From Pseudomonas sp. GV071 (GTDB lineage: Bacteria > Pseudomonadota > Gammaproteobacteria > Pseudomonadales > Pseudomonadaceae), in the NCBI RefSeq assembly GCF_003050835.1, contig NZ_QAOJ01000004.1, positions 62,001-126,000 on the forward strand: a stretch of 64,000 nt of DNA, in the 5' to 3' direction. Both the position numbers and the translations under genes were made by a program. Shown here piece after piece: positions 32,689-43,190 of the stretch. Position 1 is the first letter of the stretch. Each line of letters begins with the position of its first letter. The notes under the pieces were generated by a model, which was not told the DNA's origin, searched no databases, and saw only the letters and a list, made by a program, of their open reading frames with translations.

Positions 32689-32717
32689 ACGACAAGGCCC
32701 GGATTGTACCGGGCCTT
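32689..32717 (-). terminator. Intrinsic terminator between rnhB and dnaE
   Basis: AAGGCCCGG (32694-32702) pairs with CCGGGCCTT (32709-32717). On the minus strand the hairpin is followed by GTCG and TTTTT. It marks the 3' end of the skp-lpx-fabZ-rnhB run; dnaE starts only 22 bases beyond, so its own promoter or readthrough must be close. Confidence 0.7.
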
Positions 32718-32740
32718 GGCGCAAACATCAGCTCAGAGCT

Positions 32741-33340
32741 TTAAACGTCTTCCAATAACCGCCGCACGGGGGCAAAGGAGCGCCGATGAATAGGTGTAGG
32801 ACCTAGACGCTGCAAGGCTTCCAGATGAACCGGTGTTGGATAGCCTTTGTGCCCACCGATGCCGTAGCCGGGGTACAGCGCTTCCATTTCCTGCATTTCG
32901 CGGTCGCGACTGACCTTGGCCAGAATCGAGGCCGCAGCAATCGCCGGCACCTTGCTGTCACCCTGCACCACCGAGGCGCTGGGCACCTTGAGCTTCGGGC
33001 AGCGGTTGCCGTCGATCAGCGCCAGACGCGGGGTCACACTCAAGCCTTCGACCGCCCGCTGCATGGCCAGCATGGTGGCGTGGAGAATATTCAGTTGGTC
33101 GATTTCTTCGACCTCGGCGCGAGCGATGCACCAGGCCAGCGCTTTCTCTTTGATTTCGTCGAAGAGCTTTTCGCGCTTGGCTTCGGTGAGCTTCTTCGAG
33201 TCATTGAGACCAAGGATCGGCCGCGCCGGATCGAGGATCACGGCGGCGGTCACCACCGCGCCGCAGAGCGGACCACGGCCGACTTCATCGACACCGGCGA
33301 CCAATTCTTCCACCAGAGTGAAATCCAGCCCCAACTGCAT
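32741..33340 (-). CDS. rnhB: Ribonuclease HII
   Basis: A 199-residue nuclease that removes RNA, including single misincorporated ribonucleotides, from RNA-DNA hybrids. The acidic active site begins in [13 protein letters not shown], with Asp/Glu again in LNDSKKL and LALIDGN. The conserved [15 protein letters not shown] is present. Its ATG overlaps the lpxB stop as TGATG (33338-33342). It is the last gene of the lpxD-fabZ-lpxA-lpxB-rnhB run before a terminator. Confidence 0.97.
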   Translation of the reverse strand: MQLGLDFTLVEELVAGVDEVGRGPLCGAVVTAAVILDPARPILGLNDSKKLTEAKREKLFDEIKEKALAWCIARAEVEEIDQLNILHATMLAMQRAVEGLSVTPRLALIDGNRCPKLKVPSASVVQGDSKVPAIAAASILAKVSRDREMQEMEALYPGYGIGGHKGYPTPVHLEALQRLGPTPIHRRSFAPVRRLLEDV

Positions 33341-34473
33341 CAGCGCGCTCCCGCCAGTTCAAGCACGGCCTTGGCCGCTTCGGTGGATGCATCGCGGCGC
33401 AAGGTACGGTGGATCTGATCGAAAAACTCGGTTTGCGCCTGGCCGCCAACCAGCAGCGGCGCCAGGGTTTGTGCCAAGGCATCCGGGGTGGCGGCATCCT
33501 GCAACAGCTCAGGCACCAACAGGCGGCCGGCGAGCAGGTTGGGCAGCGACACATAGGGGCTTTTCAGCATGCGCTTGAGAATGCGGTAGGTCATCGGTGC
33601 CACGCGGTAGGCCACCACCATCGGACGCTTGTACAGCAGTGCTTCCAGGGTCGCGGTACCGGAGGCAATCAACACTGCATCGCAGGCGGCCAGCGCGGTA
33701 TGCGACTGACCTTCGAGCAGCGTGACGGGAATATCGTGGCCCACCAACTGCGCTTCGATCTGCGCGCGGCGTTCAGGGCTGGCGCAGGGCAACACGAAAC
33801 GTACCCCCGGACGCAGCGCGCGCAACCGCACAGCCGCATCGAGAAACAGGCCACCCAGGCGCGACACTTCACCGCCACGGCTGCCAGGCATCAGCGCGAC
33901 TACAGGGCCGTCTGCCGGCAGATTCAGCTCGGTGCGGGCAGCAGCACGATCAGCTTCTAAAGGAATGGCGTCCGCCAGGGTGTGACCGACAAAACGCACG
34001 GGCACCTGGTGCTCGTCGTAGAACTTAGCTTCGAAGGGAAACAGGGTCAGCATCAGGTCGCAGGCTTCGCGAATCTTCAGCACGCGCTTCTGCCGCCAGG
34101 CCCAGACCGACGGACTGACGTAGTGCACAGTCTTGATCCCGGCCTGACGCAACTTCAGTTCCAGGTGCAGGTTGAAGTCCGGCGCGTCGATACCAATGAA
34201 CACATCGGGCTTGGCCGCCGTCAGGGTCTGGATCAGGCGCTTGCGCCGCGACAGTAGTTCCGGCAGCCGGCCGAGCACTTCCACCAAGCCCATGACCGCC
34301 AGGCGCTCCATGGGGAAATACGAGTTCAGCCCCTGGGCCTGCATACGCGGGCCACCGACGCCAATGAACTCAACCTGTGGATGCTGCGCTTTGAGAGCCT
34401 GCATCAGGCCGGCGCCGAGGATGTCGCCAGACGCCTCACCGGCGACCAGGGCTATGCGAACAGTGCGGCCCAT
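33340..34473 (-). CDS. lpxB: Lipid A disaccharide synthase
   Basis: A 377-residue GT19 glycosyltransferase that joins UDP-2,3-diacylglucosamine and 2,3-diacylglucosamine-1-phosphate in lipid A synthesis at the inner membrane. The N-terminal block [17 protein letters not shown] and the central [18 protein letters not shown], plus [15 protein letters not shown] and [13 protein letters not shown] of the UDP-sugar site, identify it. It begins two bases after the lpxA stop and overlaps rnhB. Confidence 0.97.
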   Translation of the reverse strand: MGRTVRIALVAGEASGDILGAGLMQALKAQHPQVEFIGVGGPRMQAQGLNSYFPMERLAVMGLVEVLGRLPELLSRRKRLIQTLTAAKPDVFIGIDAPDFNLHLELKLRQAGIKTVHYVSPSVWAWRQKRVLKIREACDLMLTLFPFEAKFYDEHQVPVRFVGHTLADAIPLEADRAAARTELNLPADGPVVALMPGSRGGEVSRLGGLFLDAAVRLRALRPGVRFVLPCASPERRAQIEAQLVGHDIPVTLLEGQSHTALAACDAVLIASGTATLEALLYKRPMVVAYRVAPMTYRILKRMLKSPYVSLPNLLAGRLLVPELLQDAATPDALAQTLAPLLVGGQAQTEFFDQIHRTLRRDASTEAAKAVLELAGAR

Positions 34474-34475
34474 GA

Positions 34476-35252
34476 TCAGCGGGTGATGCCGCGGGATGAC
34501 GCCTTGATGGAGTCGATAAACACCGCGACTTCCGGGTACTGCGCTGCCGAATCGGCCAACTCGGCGAGCGCCTTGTCGACGGTCAGGCCTTGGCGGTACA
34601 CCACTTTGTAGGCACGACGCAGGGCTTGAATCGCCTCTTCGCTGAAGCCGCGACGGCGCATGCCTTCGAAGTTCATGCTGCGCGCTTCGGCGGGGTTGCC
34701 GAACACGGTGACGTACGCCGGTACGTCCTTGCCGATGGCAGTGCCCATGCCGGAAAAGCTGTGGGCGCCGATATGGCAGAACTGATGCACCAGGGTAAAG
34801 CCCGACAGAATCGCCCAGTCATCCACGTGCACATGGCCGGCCAACGCGGTGTTGTTGACCAGGATGCAGTGGTTGGCGATCACGCTGTCATGCCCGACAT
34901 GGGCATAGGCCATGATCAGGTTGTGGTCGCCGATGGTGGTTTCCGCGCGGTCCTGAATGGTGCCGCGGTGGATGGTCACGCCTTCGCGAATGACGTTGTG
35001 GTCGCCGATCACCAGGCGGGTGTCTTCACCCTTGTACTTGAGATCGGGGGTGTCTTCGCCCACGGACGAAAACTGGTAGATTCGGTTGTGCTTACCAATG
35101 CGCGTCGGCCCCTTGAGAATCACGTGGGGCCCGATAACCGTACCCTCGCCGATTTCCACACCGGGACCGACGATCGACCAAGGGCCGACTTCTACGTCGT
35201 CGGCAAGCTTGGCAGTCGGATCGATGATCGCTCGAGGGTCAATCAAACTCAT
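34476..35252 (-). CDS. lpxA: UDP-N-acetylglucosamine acyltransferase
   Basis: A 258-residue left-handed beta-helix trimer that transfers a 3-hydroxyacyl chain from ACP to UDP-GlcNAc, the first step of lipid A synthesis. Hexapeptide repeats run from about residue 3 to 190; the catalytic histidine is in [11 protein letters not shown] and the C-terminal helices start near [19 protein letters not shown]. In P. aeruginosa LpxA prefers 10-carbon chains, and the close similarity suggests the same here. The ATG at 35250-35252 overlaps the fabZ stop as ATGA; 22 open upstream codons belong to the fabZ frame shadow. Confidence 0.97.
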   Translation of the reverse strand: MSLIDPRAIIDPTAKLADDVEVGPWSIVGPGVEIGEGTVIGPHVILKGPTRIGKHNRIYQFSSVGEDTPDLKYKGEDTRLVIGDHNVIREGVTIHRGTIQDRAETTIGDHNLIMAYAHVGHDSVIANHCILVNNTALAGHVHVDDWAILSGFTLVHQFCHIGAHSFSGMGTAIGKDVPAYVTVFGNPAEARSMNFEGMRRRGFSEEAIQALRRAYKVVYRQGLTVDKALAELADSAAQYPEVAVFIDSIKASSRGITR

Positions 35253-35692
35253 AGTTTCCTTTCCGCGCAGATGATTTCCGCCGAGCACACTTCTTTGCCA
35301 TCGACACTGGCGCGGCATGCGAACTTCCAGATGCTGCGCTTGGAGCTGATGAAGGTGGCTTCGAGGATCAGTTGGTCACCAGGGGTAACCGGCTGGCGAA
35401 AACGCAGCTTATCCGAGCCGACGAAGTAGTAAAGCGTGCCATCGGCCGGTTTCACGTCCAGCATCTTGAAACCGAGAATACCAGCGGCCTGGGCCATGGC
35501 TTCGATGATCAGCACGCCCGGCATGATCGGGTGTTCAGGGAAGTGACCGTTGAAAAAAGGCTCGTTGATGCTGACATTCTTGTAGGCGCGAATGGTCTTG
35601 GTGTCTGCCACATCCAAGTCGACCACACGGTCTACCAGCAGGAACGGGTAGCGGTGCGGCAAGTATTCGCGGATCTGGTTAATGTCCATCAT
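35249..35692 (-). CDS. fabZ: 3-hydroxyacyl-ACP dehydratase FabZ
   Basis: A 147-residue hot-dog-fold dehydratase that removes water from 3-hydroxyacyl-ACP in fatty-acid elongation. The catalytic histidine and glutamate are in [22 protein letters not shown], and the start [12 protein letters not shown] is diagnostic. Placed between lpxD and lpxA, it competes with LpxA and LpxD for 3-hydroxyacyl-ACP, so co-expression helps balance phospholipid and lipid A. Two adjacent ATG codons occur at the start; I use the outer one at 35690-35692. Confidence 0.97.
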   Translation of the reverse strand: MMDINQIREYLPHRYPFLLVDRVVDLDVADTKTIRAYKNVSINEPFFNGHFPEHPIMPGVLIIEAMAQAAGILGFKMLDVKPADGTLYYFVGSDKLRFRQPVTPGDQLILEATFISSKRSIWKFACRASVDGKEVCSAEIICAERKL

Positions 35693-35740
35693 GTTCGGAA
35701 AAGCCTGTAATAGAGGAAGGGGACTGACGAATGCCGTCAG

Positions 35741-36799
35741 TCACGCATCAGATGAAGCATCGTCGGCCGGGGTCACGGCGGCCAGACGCTTTTCTAGCTG
35801 CTGCAGGCGACGCGCCATGTCATCCAGGTTACGGAAACGGGCGGCGCTCTTGCGCCATTCCGCAGCCGTTTGCATGGCGGTGCCGGAAGAATAGGAACCG
35901 GGCTCGGTAATCGAGCGGGTAACCATGGTCATGCCGGTGACGAACACGCCATCGCAAATATCGATGTGGCCCACCAGCCCCACACCGCCGGCAAGCATAC
36001 AGTGCTTACCGATCTTGGTGCTGCCGGAAATCCCGACACAGGCGGCCATGGCGGTGTGATCACCGACCTGGACGTTGTGCGCGATCATGATCTGGTTATC
36101 CAGTTTCACCCCGTTGCCGATAATGGTATCGGCCAGGGCACCACGGTCGATGGTGGTATTGGAACCTACTTCAACGTCATCACCGAGGGTGACGCCGCCG
36201 ATCTGGGCGATCTTTTGCCACACGCCTTTTTCATTGGCGAAGCCGAAGCCCTCGCCGCCGATCACGGCGCCCGACTGAATCACTACCCGCTTGCCGATAA
36301 ACACGTCGTGGTAAAGCGTCACGCGTGGCGCCAACCAGCCGCCCTCGCCGATCACCGTGCGCGCGCCGATAAAACACTGCGCACCGATGGTCACCCCGGC
36401 ACCGATCTGGGCACCGCTCTCGATCACCGCGTAAGCACCGATACTGGCGGTCGCATCGACCACAGCATCTGACGCCACAATGGCAGTGGCATGCACGCCA
36501 GCCGTCGCACGCGGTTTGCGGTCGAACAAGTGGGAGAGTTCGGCGTAGGCCAGGTAAGGATTGGCCACCACCAACGCCGCGCCCGCATAACCTTCGGCAT
36601 CAGCCGCAGTCAGCAGCACCGCACCGGCTTTGCAGTCAGTGAGGAATTTGCGGTATTGGGGATTGGCGAGGAAGCTCAGCTGTTCCGGGCCAGCCTCTTG
36701 CAAGGTGGCCAGGCCGCTGATGCGGATGTCCGCAGCGCCACGCAGGGTGGCGCCTAGACGCTCGGCCAGCTGGCCGAGGGAGAAAACCGAAGCAGTCAT
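35741..36799 (-). CDS. lpxD: UDP-3-O-acylglucosamine N-acyltransferase
   Basis: A 352-residue enzyme adding the second, N-linked 3-hydroxyacyl chain in lipid A synthesis. The N-terminal uridine-binding domain (about residues 1-100, with [13 protein letters not shown]) precedes a left-handed beta-helix of hexapeptide repeats. The catalytic histidine lies in [11 protein letters not shown] at about residue 240. A C-terminal helix ([13 protein letters not shown]) resembles a short coiled coil. It begins two bases after the skp stop and is followed by fabZ. Confidence 0.97.
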   Translation of the reverse strand: MTASVFSLGQLAERLGATLRGAADIRISGLATLQEAGPEQLSFLANPQYRKFLTDCKAGAVLLTAADAEGYAGAALVVANPYLAYAELSHLFDRKPRATAGVHATAIVASDAVVDATASIGAYAVIESGAQIGAGVTIGAQCFIGARTVIGEGGWLAPRVTLYHDVFIGKRVVIQSGAVIGGEGFGFANEKGVWQKIAQIGGVTLGDDVEVGSNTTIDRGALADTIIGNGVKLDNQIMIAHNVQVGDHTAMAACVGISGSTKIGKHCMLAGGVGLVGHIDICDGVFVTGMTMVTRSITEPGSYSSGTAMQTAAEWRKSAARFRNLDDMARRLQQLEKRLAAVTPADDASSDA

Positions 36800-36801
36800 A
36801 A

Positions 36802-37305
36802 TTAACGCGACTGGTTCATGCGCTCGATGACTTGGCGAGTGATGTCGTACTGAGGTTTGACATCGATCACCGCACCGCGCTCGAGCACCAGGTCGAAGGC
36901 GCCATTTTTGATGACGTCTTCAACAGCCTTGTCCAGAGTCGGCTTCAGCTTCTTCAGCATTTCACGGTCAGCAGCGGCTTTGGCTTCGTTCAGCTCTTTG
37001 GACTGGAACTGGAAGTCGCGGGCCTTTTGCTTGAATTCAAGCTCCAGACGCTCACGCTCGCCTTGCTGCATTTTCTCGCCTTCTTTGACCAGGCGGTCCT
37101 GAATGCCTTTGGCGCTGGTTTCCAGGGCCTTGAGCTTGGTCAGTTGCGGACCGAATTTCTTCTCGGCATCGACTGCATATTTCTTCGCAGCATCCGACTC
37201 AAGCAGTGCCTGCTGATAGTTCAGCACGGCAATTTTCATGTCGGCGAAGGCCGGGCCTGCCAGAACGGCAGCGCTTAACAGTACCAATTGGATCAACTTG
37301 CGCAC
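36802..37305 (-). CDS. skp: Periplasmic chaperone Skp/OmpH
   Basis: A 167-residue periplasmic holdase for unfolded outer-membrane proteins. The signal peptide [21 protein letters not shown] ends at about residue 21, and the mature part is a long, charged, lysine- and glutamate-rich helical region forming the trimer's tentacles, closing with [17 protein letters not shown]. The start is GTG at 37303-37305, with AGGAG six bases before it, rather than an earlier frame start. It follows bamA by 35 bases and precedes lpxD, the same bamA-skp-lpxD order as in E. coli. Confidence 0.94.
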   Translation of the reverse strand: MRKLIQLVLLSAAVLAGPAFADMKIAVLNYQQALLESDAAKKYAVDAEKKFGPQLTKLKALETSAKGIQDRLVKEGEKMQQGERERLELEFKQKARDFQFQSKELNEAKAAADREMLKKLKPTLDKAVEDVIKNGAFDLVLERGAVIDVKPQYDITRQVIERMNQSR

Positions 37306-37340
37306 GGTGAACTCCTGCAAAACTGTTGTGGTTCAGGTAA

Positions 37341-39722
37341 TTAGAACGTCTGACCGAGGGAGAACTGGAACACTTGGGTGTCGGCGTCGTCCGGCTTCTT
37401 GATTGGCATGGCCAAGCTGAAGCTGAGTGGGCCCAACGCGGTAATCCAGGTCACACCAACACCCACGGAGCTGGCCAGACTGTTCAAGTCGAGATCACAA
37501 CCGCTGTCACCACGATTTTTCTGCGTGGAGCTGCAATTGGTATCGAACACATTACCCACATCCCAGAACAACGAGGTACGCAGGGAACGCTGGTCTTTCA
37601 CGAAAGGCAGTGGGAACAGGTATTCCGCACCACCCTGGATCAACACGTTACCGCCAAATGGCAGCGGATCTTGGTCCGGGTCAGTGTAACGACCGTATTT
37701 GTCCTGACCACCACCGGCTACATAGCTCGGTGTACTGCGTGGGCCGAGACTGCTGTCTTCAAAGCCGCGCACCGAGTTGAAACCACCAGCGTAGTAGTTC
37801 TCATAGAACGGCAGGCCGGAGGTGGAACCGTAGCCATCGCCATAACCCAGTTCGGTATGGAAACGCATGGTGGTGTTAGTGGTCAGCGGCGCGAAGATCT
37901 GCGCGCGGTAGTCCAACTTGAAGAAGGACAGGTCGCTACCTGGAATGGTGCTTTCCAGAACCAGGCTTTGCGAGTGACCACGGTTAGCCAGTACGCCTCG
38001 GTTGAGGGTGGACTCGGACCAGCCGATGGAGCCTTTGAAGTTGAGGAAGTTATCCCCTTCCTGGTCGAGGAAGTTGATGATCTCGTCAACGGTGTAGTCA
38101 CCGGTCTTGATTTCGTCTTCCTGTACGGTCAGGCCGAAGGTCAGACGCGAGGTCTCACTGATCGGGTAGCCGATGCTCACACCACCACCGTAGCTGTCTA
38201 CCGCGTAGCTGGAAACATCGGTATCCAGTTCGTCGTAGTCAGTGGTGCGGTAGAAGGCGTTGTAACCCAGGCTTACGCCGTCGACGGTCCAGTAGGGGTC
38301 AACGAAGCCGAAGTTGTAGCGGGTCTGGTATTCGCTGCGGGTAAGGCCAATGCTGACCTTGTTACCGGTACCCAGGAAGTTGTTCTGGCTGATGGAACCA
38401 CCGAGGATCAGACCAGCGTTCTGGGCGAAACCGACGCTAGCGGTAATCGAACCGGACGCTTGTTCTTCCACGCTGTAGTTCACGTCAACCTGGTCGTCAG
38501 TGCCTGGAACCTGCGGGGTTTCGACGTTTACTTCTTTAAAGAAGCCCAGACGTTCCAGACGGGTTTTCGACTGGTCGATCAGGTAGGTCGAAGCCCAGCC
38601 GCCTTCCATCTGACGCATTTCACGGCGCAGCACTTCGTCTTCGGACTTGGTGTTGCCACGGAAGTTGATGCGGTTGACGTAAGCACGTTTGCCCGGGTTG
38701 ACGCCGAATGTGATCGAAACGGTGTGGTCTTCGTCGTGCGCTTCCGGCACGCCGTTGACGTTGGCGAAGGTGTAACCCTCGTTACCCAGACGGCGGGTGA
38801 TCAGCTCGGAGGTGGTGGTCATCAGCTTGCGCGAGAACACCTGGCCTTTCTTCACCAGCAGCAGGGCTTTGACTTCTTCCTCGGGAACCTTGAGGTCACC
38901 GCTGAGTTTCACTTCACGGACGGTGTACTTCTGGCCTTCATCAACGTTGACGGTGATGTAGACGTGCTTCTTGTCCGGGGTGATGGATACCTGAGTGGAG
39001 GAGATATCCATATTGATGTAGCCGCGGTCCAGGTAGTAGGAACGCAGACGCTCCAAGTCACCGGAGAGCTTTTCGCGGGCGTACTTGTCGTCGTTCTTGA
39101 AGAAGGACAGCCAGTTGGTGGTCTTCAGTTCGAACAGATCAACCAGGTCTTCATCCGGGAACACGGTGTTGCCCACCACGTTGATGTGCTGGATGGCGGC
39201 CACGGTGCCTTCGTTGATGTTGATCTTCAGCGCGACGCGGTTGCGCGGCTGTGGAATCACTTCCGCTTCGATCTCGGCCGAGTAACGGCCCTGGGCCACG
39301 TACTGGCGCTGCAGCTCGTTACGCACACCTTCGAGGGTGGCGCGCTGGAAGATCTCACCTTCGGACAGACCGGACTGGTTCAAACCCTTGAGCAGGTCTT
39401 CACTGGTGATGGCCTTGTTGCCTTCGATCTCGATGCTGGAGATCGACGGACGCTCGACCACTGTCACGACCAGCACGGTGCCGTCACGACCCAGTTGGAT
39501 GTCCTGGAAGAAACCGGTTTTGAACAGCGAGCGGGTCGCTTCGACCAATTGGCGGTCATCGGCCGTCTCGCCCACGTTCAGTGGCAATGCGCCGAACACG
39601 CTGCCGGCGGAAACCCGCTGCAGGCCGTTGACGCGGATATCGGAGATGGTGAAGGACTCGGCGTGAACTTCGGCGATCATCAGTGCGAAGAGCACCACAG
39701 GTAGCAGCAGCAGACGTTTCAT
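37341..39722 (-). CDS. bamA: Outer-membrane protein assembly factor BamA
   Basis: A 793-residue Omp85 protein, the core of the Bam complex that inserts beta-barrel proteins into the outer membrane. Signal peptide of 21 residues (ending EVHA), then five POTRA domains (about residues 22-420) and a 16-strand barrel. The barrel has the conserved VRGF motif in FNSVRGFEDSSLG and ends in phenylalanine (FSLGQTF). A cysteine pair in FDTNCSSTQKNRGDSGCDLD sits in a loop near the end, as in P. aeruginosa Opr86. It lies between rseP and skp. Confidence 0.98.
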   Translation of the reverse strand: MKRLLLLPVVLFALMIAEVHAESFTISDIRVNGLQRVSAGSVFGALPLNVGETADDRQLVEATRSLFKTGFFQDIQLGRDGTVLVVTVVERPSISSIEIEGNKAITSEDLLKGLNQSGLSEGEIFQRATLEGVRNELQRQYVAQGRYSAEIEAEVIPQPRNRVALKININEGTVAAIQHINVVGNTVFPDEDLVDLFELKTTNWLSFFKNDDKYAREKLSGDLERLRSYYLDRGYINMDISSTQVSITPDKKHVYITVNVDEGQKYTVREVKLSGDLKVPEEEVKALLLVKKGQVFSRKLMTTTSELITRRLGNEGYTFANVNGVPEAHDEDHTVSITFGVNPGKRAYVNRINFRGNTKSEDEVLRREMRQMEGGWASTYLIDQSKTRLERLGFFKEVNVETPQVPGTDDQVDVNYSVEEQASGSITASVGFAQNAGLILGGSISQNNFLGTGNKVSIGLTRSEYQTRYNFGFVDPYWTVDGVSLGYNAFYRTTDYDELDTDVSSYAVDSYGGGVSIGYPISETSRLTFGLTVQEDEIKTGDYTVDEIINFLDQEGDNFLNFKGSIGWSESTLNRGVLANRGHSQSLVLESTIPGSDLSFFKLDYRAQIFAPLTTNTTMRFHTELGYGDGYGSTSGLPFYENYYAGGFNSVRGFEDSSLGPRSTPSYVAGGGQDKYGRYTDPDQDPLPFGGNVLIQGGAEYLFPLPFVKDQRSLRTSLFWDVGNVFDTNCSSTQKNRGDSGCDLDLNSLASSVGVGVTWITALGPLSFSLAMPIKKPDDADTQVFQFSLGQTF

Positions 39723-39811
39723 GAAGTCCTTTCTTATTCCAACTGACGATAAAAAATCTGCCGCAGGTGCGGCACTTTTTGTAATTCGGTTAACGGTATA
39801 ACGATGAAACT

Positions 39812-41170
39812 TCAGAACCGGCTCAGGTCATTGACCAGCGCCAGCAACATCACCCCAACCACCAGACTGATGCCGATCTGCATCCCCCACCCCTGCACTC
39901 GCTCCGACACCGGGCGACCACGCACCCATTCGATCAGATAGAAAAGCAGGTGCCCCCCGTCAAGCACGGGAATCGGCAAAAGATTGAGAACCCCCAAACT
40001 GATGCTCAGATAGGCCAGGAAATTTAGAAAATCCCCTACCCCGGACTGGGCTGAAGCGCCCGCCACTTTAGCAATGGTTATCGGCCCGCTCAAGTTTTTT
40101 ACCGAGAGCTCGCCAAAGAGCATTTTCTTTAGCGAATCAAGGGTCAAGAGGCTCATCGTCCAGGTGCGTTTCAGCGCCTCGGACACTGATTCCAGGGGGC
40201 CGAAGCGGACCTCGCGGAGCATATCGGCCGGCCACTCGCCACCTTGCACACCCGCGCCAAGGTAGCCTGCATGAGCCTTATCCTTACCTTTGGCGGCCAA
40301 AGTGACGGGAACATCGACCGATTGCCCGTCGCGCTGCACCACCAACATCACGCGCTGACCAGCACGAGGCCGCACGCCATCGACCAGTTGTTGCCAGTCG
40401 CTTAGCGGGGCGCCGTCGAGGCTCACCAACCGATCACCTACTTTCAGCCCGGCAGCCTGTGCCGGACCTTCCGGATCAAGTGTCGCCAGCACCGGCTCCA
40501 ATACCGGCCGCCAAGGACGAATACCCAGAGCACCAATCGGGTCCGGCTCTTCGGCGCCTTTGAGCCAATCCTGCAACTGAACTTGATAGGTGGATTCGGT
40601 GCTGGAGCCCGGCTCAAGCACCTGTACCGCGACTTGCCCGCTTTCACCCAAGCGGCGCACCAGCTGCAAACCAATACCACTCCAACCGGTGGTCTTTTCG
40701 CCGTCGACGGCGATGATTTCCTGCCCAGCAGTCAGACCGGCCTGCGCCGCCAAGCTCTGCGGCTCGACCGCGCCAATAACAGGACGCACCTGCTGGCCGC
40801 CCATCATGGCAAGAATCCAGAAAAAGAAGATCGCCAGCAGGAAATTGGCGATAGGACCGGCAGAAACGATGGCGATGCGTTGCAGCACCGGCTTACGGTT
40901 AAACGTGAAAGGGAGGTCTTCGGCGGCGATCTGCGCGTCGGTTTCACGCTCATCGAGCATCTTCACATAGCCGCCCAGCGGGATGGCGGCGATGACAAAT
41001 TCAGTGCCGTGACGGTCGCTCCAGCGCACCAGCGGGGTGCCGAAGCCAACGGAGAAGCGCAACACCTTCACCCCGCAACGGCGGGCGACCCAGAAATGGC
41101 CAAACTCGTGGAAGGTAACCAGCACGCCCAGCGCGACCAGCAGGCCGCAGACCATATACAGCATGTTCAT
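39812..41170 (-). CDS. rseP: Site-2 protease RseP (MucP)
   Basis: A 452-residue inner-membrane zinc metalloprotease. The active-site HEFGH is at residues 21-25 inside the first membrane segment, two PDZ domains occupy roughly 110-310 in the periplasm, and the second catalytic motif NLLPIPVLDGGH lies near residue 395. It cuts the anti-sigma factor MucA/RseA after a first cut by a DegS-type protease, freeing AlgU (sigma-E), which in Pseudomonas drives alginate and envelope-stress genes. Its place between dxr and bamA is typical. The start MNMLYM could also be read two codons later. Confidence 0.97.
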   Translation of the reverse strand: MNMLYMVCGLLVALGVLVTFHEFGHFWVARRCGVKVLRFSVGFGTPLVRWSDRHGTEFVIAAIPLGGYVKMLDERETDAQIAAEDLPFTFNRKPVLQRIAIVSAGPIANFLLAIFFFWILAMMGGQQVRPVIGAVEPQSLAAQAGLTAGQEIIAVDGEKTTGWSGIGLQLVRRLGESGQVAVQVLEPGSSTESTYQVQLQDWLKGAEEPDPIGALGIRPWRPVLEPVLATLDPEGPAQAAGLKVGDRLVSLDGAPLSDWQQLVDGVRPRAGQRVMLVVQRDGQSVDVPVTLAAKGKDKAHAGYLGAGVQGGEWPADMLREVRFGPLESVSEALKRTWTMSLLTLDSLKKMLFGELSVKNLSGPITIAKVAGASAQSGVGDFLNFLAYLSISLGVLNLLPIPVLDGGHLLFYLIEWVRGRPVSERVQGWGMQIGISLVVGVMLLALVNDLSRF

Positions 41171-41184
41171 TTACATCCTCCGAG

Positions 41185-42375
41185 CTAGCGCCCGTGGTGA
41201 CTCAACCAGTGTTCAGCTTGGGCTCGCGCACTGGCATCGGCCGCCAGCACGGCGTCGAGACTGTCCACCGGCAGGGCCGGCTGAGCGTTCAAGACCGCGT
41301 CAATCATACTCGCGATCTCGGGGAAACGAATGCGCCGCTTGAGAAACGCCGCCACCGCCACTTCATTGGCCGCGTTAAGCATGGCCGGCGCCGTACCGCC
41401 AGCCTCGGCAGCCTGTCGCGCCAGGCGCAAGCAAGGGAAGCGCTGTTCATCGGGCGGCAGGAAATCCAGACGAGCGATGGCGAACAGGTCCAGCGGCAAC
41501 ACCCCGGAATCAATTCGCTCCGGCCAGGCCAGGGCATGACTGATCGGCGTGCGCATATCCGGATTACCCAACTGCGCCAACACCGAGCCATCGACATAGT
41601 CGACCAGTGAGTGAATGACGCTCTGCGGGTGAATCACCACTTCGACCTTGGACGGCGGCGCATCGAACAGCCAGCAGGCCTCGATCAGCTCCAGGCCCTT
41701 GTTCATCATGCTGGCCGAGTCGACGGAGATCTTGCGCCCCATCGACCAATTCGGGTGAGCGCAGGCCTGTTCCGGGGTGACGTGCTGCAGATCGCCCAGC
41801 GGCGTCTGCCGGAACGGACCACCGGAAGCCGTCAGCAGAATGCGCCGCACGCCGACATTATTGAGGCCGCGCGCATAGTCGGTGGGCAGGCATTGGAAAA
41901 TCGCGTTGTGTTCGCTGTCGATCGGCAGCAGCACGGCGCCGCTCTTGCGCACCGCCTGCATAAAGAGCGCGCCGGACATCACCAGTGCCTCCTTATTAGC
42001 CAGCAAGACTTTCTTGCCGGCCTCGACCGCTGCCAGGGTTGGCTTCAAACCTGCCGCACCAACGATCGCCGCCATCACCGCATCCACTTCCGGGTGCGCA
42101 GCCACTTCACACAGACCGCCCTGCCCTTCCAGCACTTGAGTCGGCAAACCGGCGGCTTGCAGGGCGGCACGGAGTTTGTCCGCTGCGGCACTGTCGGCGA
42201 CCACGGCGTAACGCGGGCGATGCTGCAGACACAGCGCCTCCAGCTCGGCCAATCGCGAGAAGCCGCTGAGGGCAAACACTTGGTAACGCTGCGGATGACG
42301 GGCAATCACGTCGAGGGTGCTGAGGCCGATGGAACCAGTGGCTCCCAGCACGGTGATCTGTTGCGGCTGACTCAC
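41185..42375 (-). CDS. dxr: 1-deoxy-D-xylulose-5-phosphate reductoisomerase
   Basis: A 396-residue NADPH-dependent enzyme that makes methylerythritol phosphate, the committed MEP-pathway step and target of fosmidomycin. The NADPH-binding [14 protein letters not shown] is at the N-terminus; the metal-binding Asp/Glu lie in [15 protein letters not shown]; the substrate loop is in [27 protein letters not shown]. Its ATG overlaps the cdsA stop as ATGA (42372-42375). Together with ispD and ispF in this window it supplies isopentenyl diphosphate for uppS. Confidence 0.97.
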   Translation of the reverse strand: MSQPQQITVLGATGSIGLSTLDVIARHPQRYQVFALSGFSRLAELEALCLQHRPRYAVVADSAAADKLRAALQAAGLPTQVLEGQGGLCEVAAHPEVDAVMAAIVGAAGLKPTLAAVEAGKKVLLANKEALVMSGALFMQAVRKSGAVLLPIDSEHNAIFQCLPTDYARGLNNVGVRRILLTASGGPFRQTPLGDLQHVTPEQACAHPNWSMGRKISVDSASMMNKGLELIEACWLFDAPPSKVEVVIHPQSVIHSLVDYVDGSVLAQLGNPDMRTPISHALAWPERIDSGVLPLDLFAIARLDFLPPDEQRFPCLRLARQAAEAGGTAPAMLNAANEVAVAAFLKRRIRFPEIASMIDAVLNAQPALPVDSLDAVLAADASARAQAEHWLSHHGR

Positions 42376-43190
42376 AGCGAGCCCCAGCCTGCGCCCCAGA
42401 GCAACACGGTGAACATGGGGATGGCGGCAGTCAGGCTGTCGATGCGATCCAGCACACCGCCATGGCCTGGCAGCAGGTTACTGCTGTCCTTGAGGCCCGC
42501 CTGGCGCTTGAACATGCTTTCGGTCAGATCGCCCACCACCGAGACTGCGACGATCAACGCCGTACCCAGCAACGCGAAGACAAACTCACCAGCGCTCCAG
42601 CCGCGAAAAATGCCGACGCCGACGGTTATTGCCAGGCAAGCAGCCAGGCCGCCGTAAACGCCCTCCCAGCTTTTCCCGGGACTCACACGCGGCGCCAGCT
42701 TGCGCTTGCCGAATTTGCGACCCGAGAAATAGGCGCCGATATCAGCACCCCAGACCAGGATCATCACGGCGAAAATCAGCCAGTTCGCCAGAGGCCACTG
42801 CTTGATCAGCACCAAACCCTGCCAGGCCGGCAGCAAAATCAGCAGACCGATCAGCACTTTTATCGGCGCGCTGCCCGACCAGAAACCGTGGCTATTGGGA
42901 AAACTCAGTACCAGCAGGGTCGCCACCAGCCACCAGAGAATACCCAGCACCAAGACCACAGGCGCCAGACCTGGCAGGTGGTAAAGCCCCACTAGCAACA
43001 CCGCTACCGCTGCGGCGAAAGCAACCCGCACCGGCTGCGCCTGAAACCCAGCCAGACGCGCCCACTCCCAGGCACCGAGGGTTACAACGGCGCCGATAAA
43101 CAGAGCAAAGGCAGCGCCGCTCAGCAGAAAAAAACCGCCAAGGGCGATAGGCGCCAGAATCAGGGCGGTGATGATGCGTTGCTTCAACAT
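42372..43190 (-). CDS. cdsA: Phosphatidate cytidylyltransferase
   Basis: A 272-residue polytopic membrane enzyme that makes CDP-diacylglycerol from phosphatidic acid and CTP, the branch point of phospholipid synthesis. About seven or eight membrane segments are visible. The C-terminal signature [20 protein letters not shown] with GGVLDRIDS following is complete. It overlaps uppS by seven bases and dxr by four, so uppS-cdsA-dxr are coupled. Confidence 0.97.
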   Translation of the reverse strand: MLKQRIITALILAPIALGGFFLLSGAAFALFIGAVVTLGAWEWARLAGFQAQPVRVAFAAAVAVLLVGLYHLPGLAPVVLVLGILWWLVATLLVLSFPNSHGFWSGSAPIKVLIGLLILLPAWQGLVLIKQWPLANWLIFAVMILVWGADIGAYFSGRKFGKRKLAPRVSPGKSWEGVYGGLAACLAITVGVGIFRGWSAGEFVFALLGTALIVAVSVVGDLTESMFKRQAGLKDSSNLLPGHGGVLDRIDSLTAAIPMFTVLLWGAGWGSL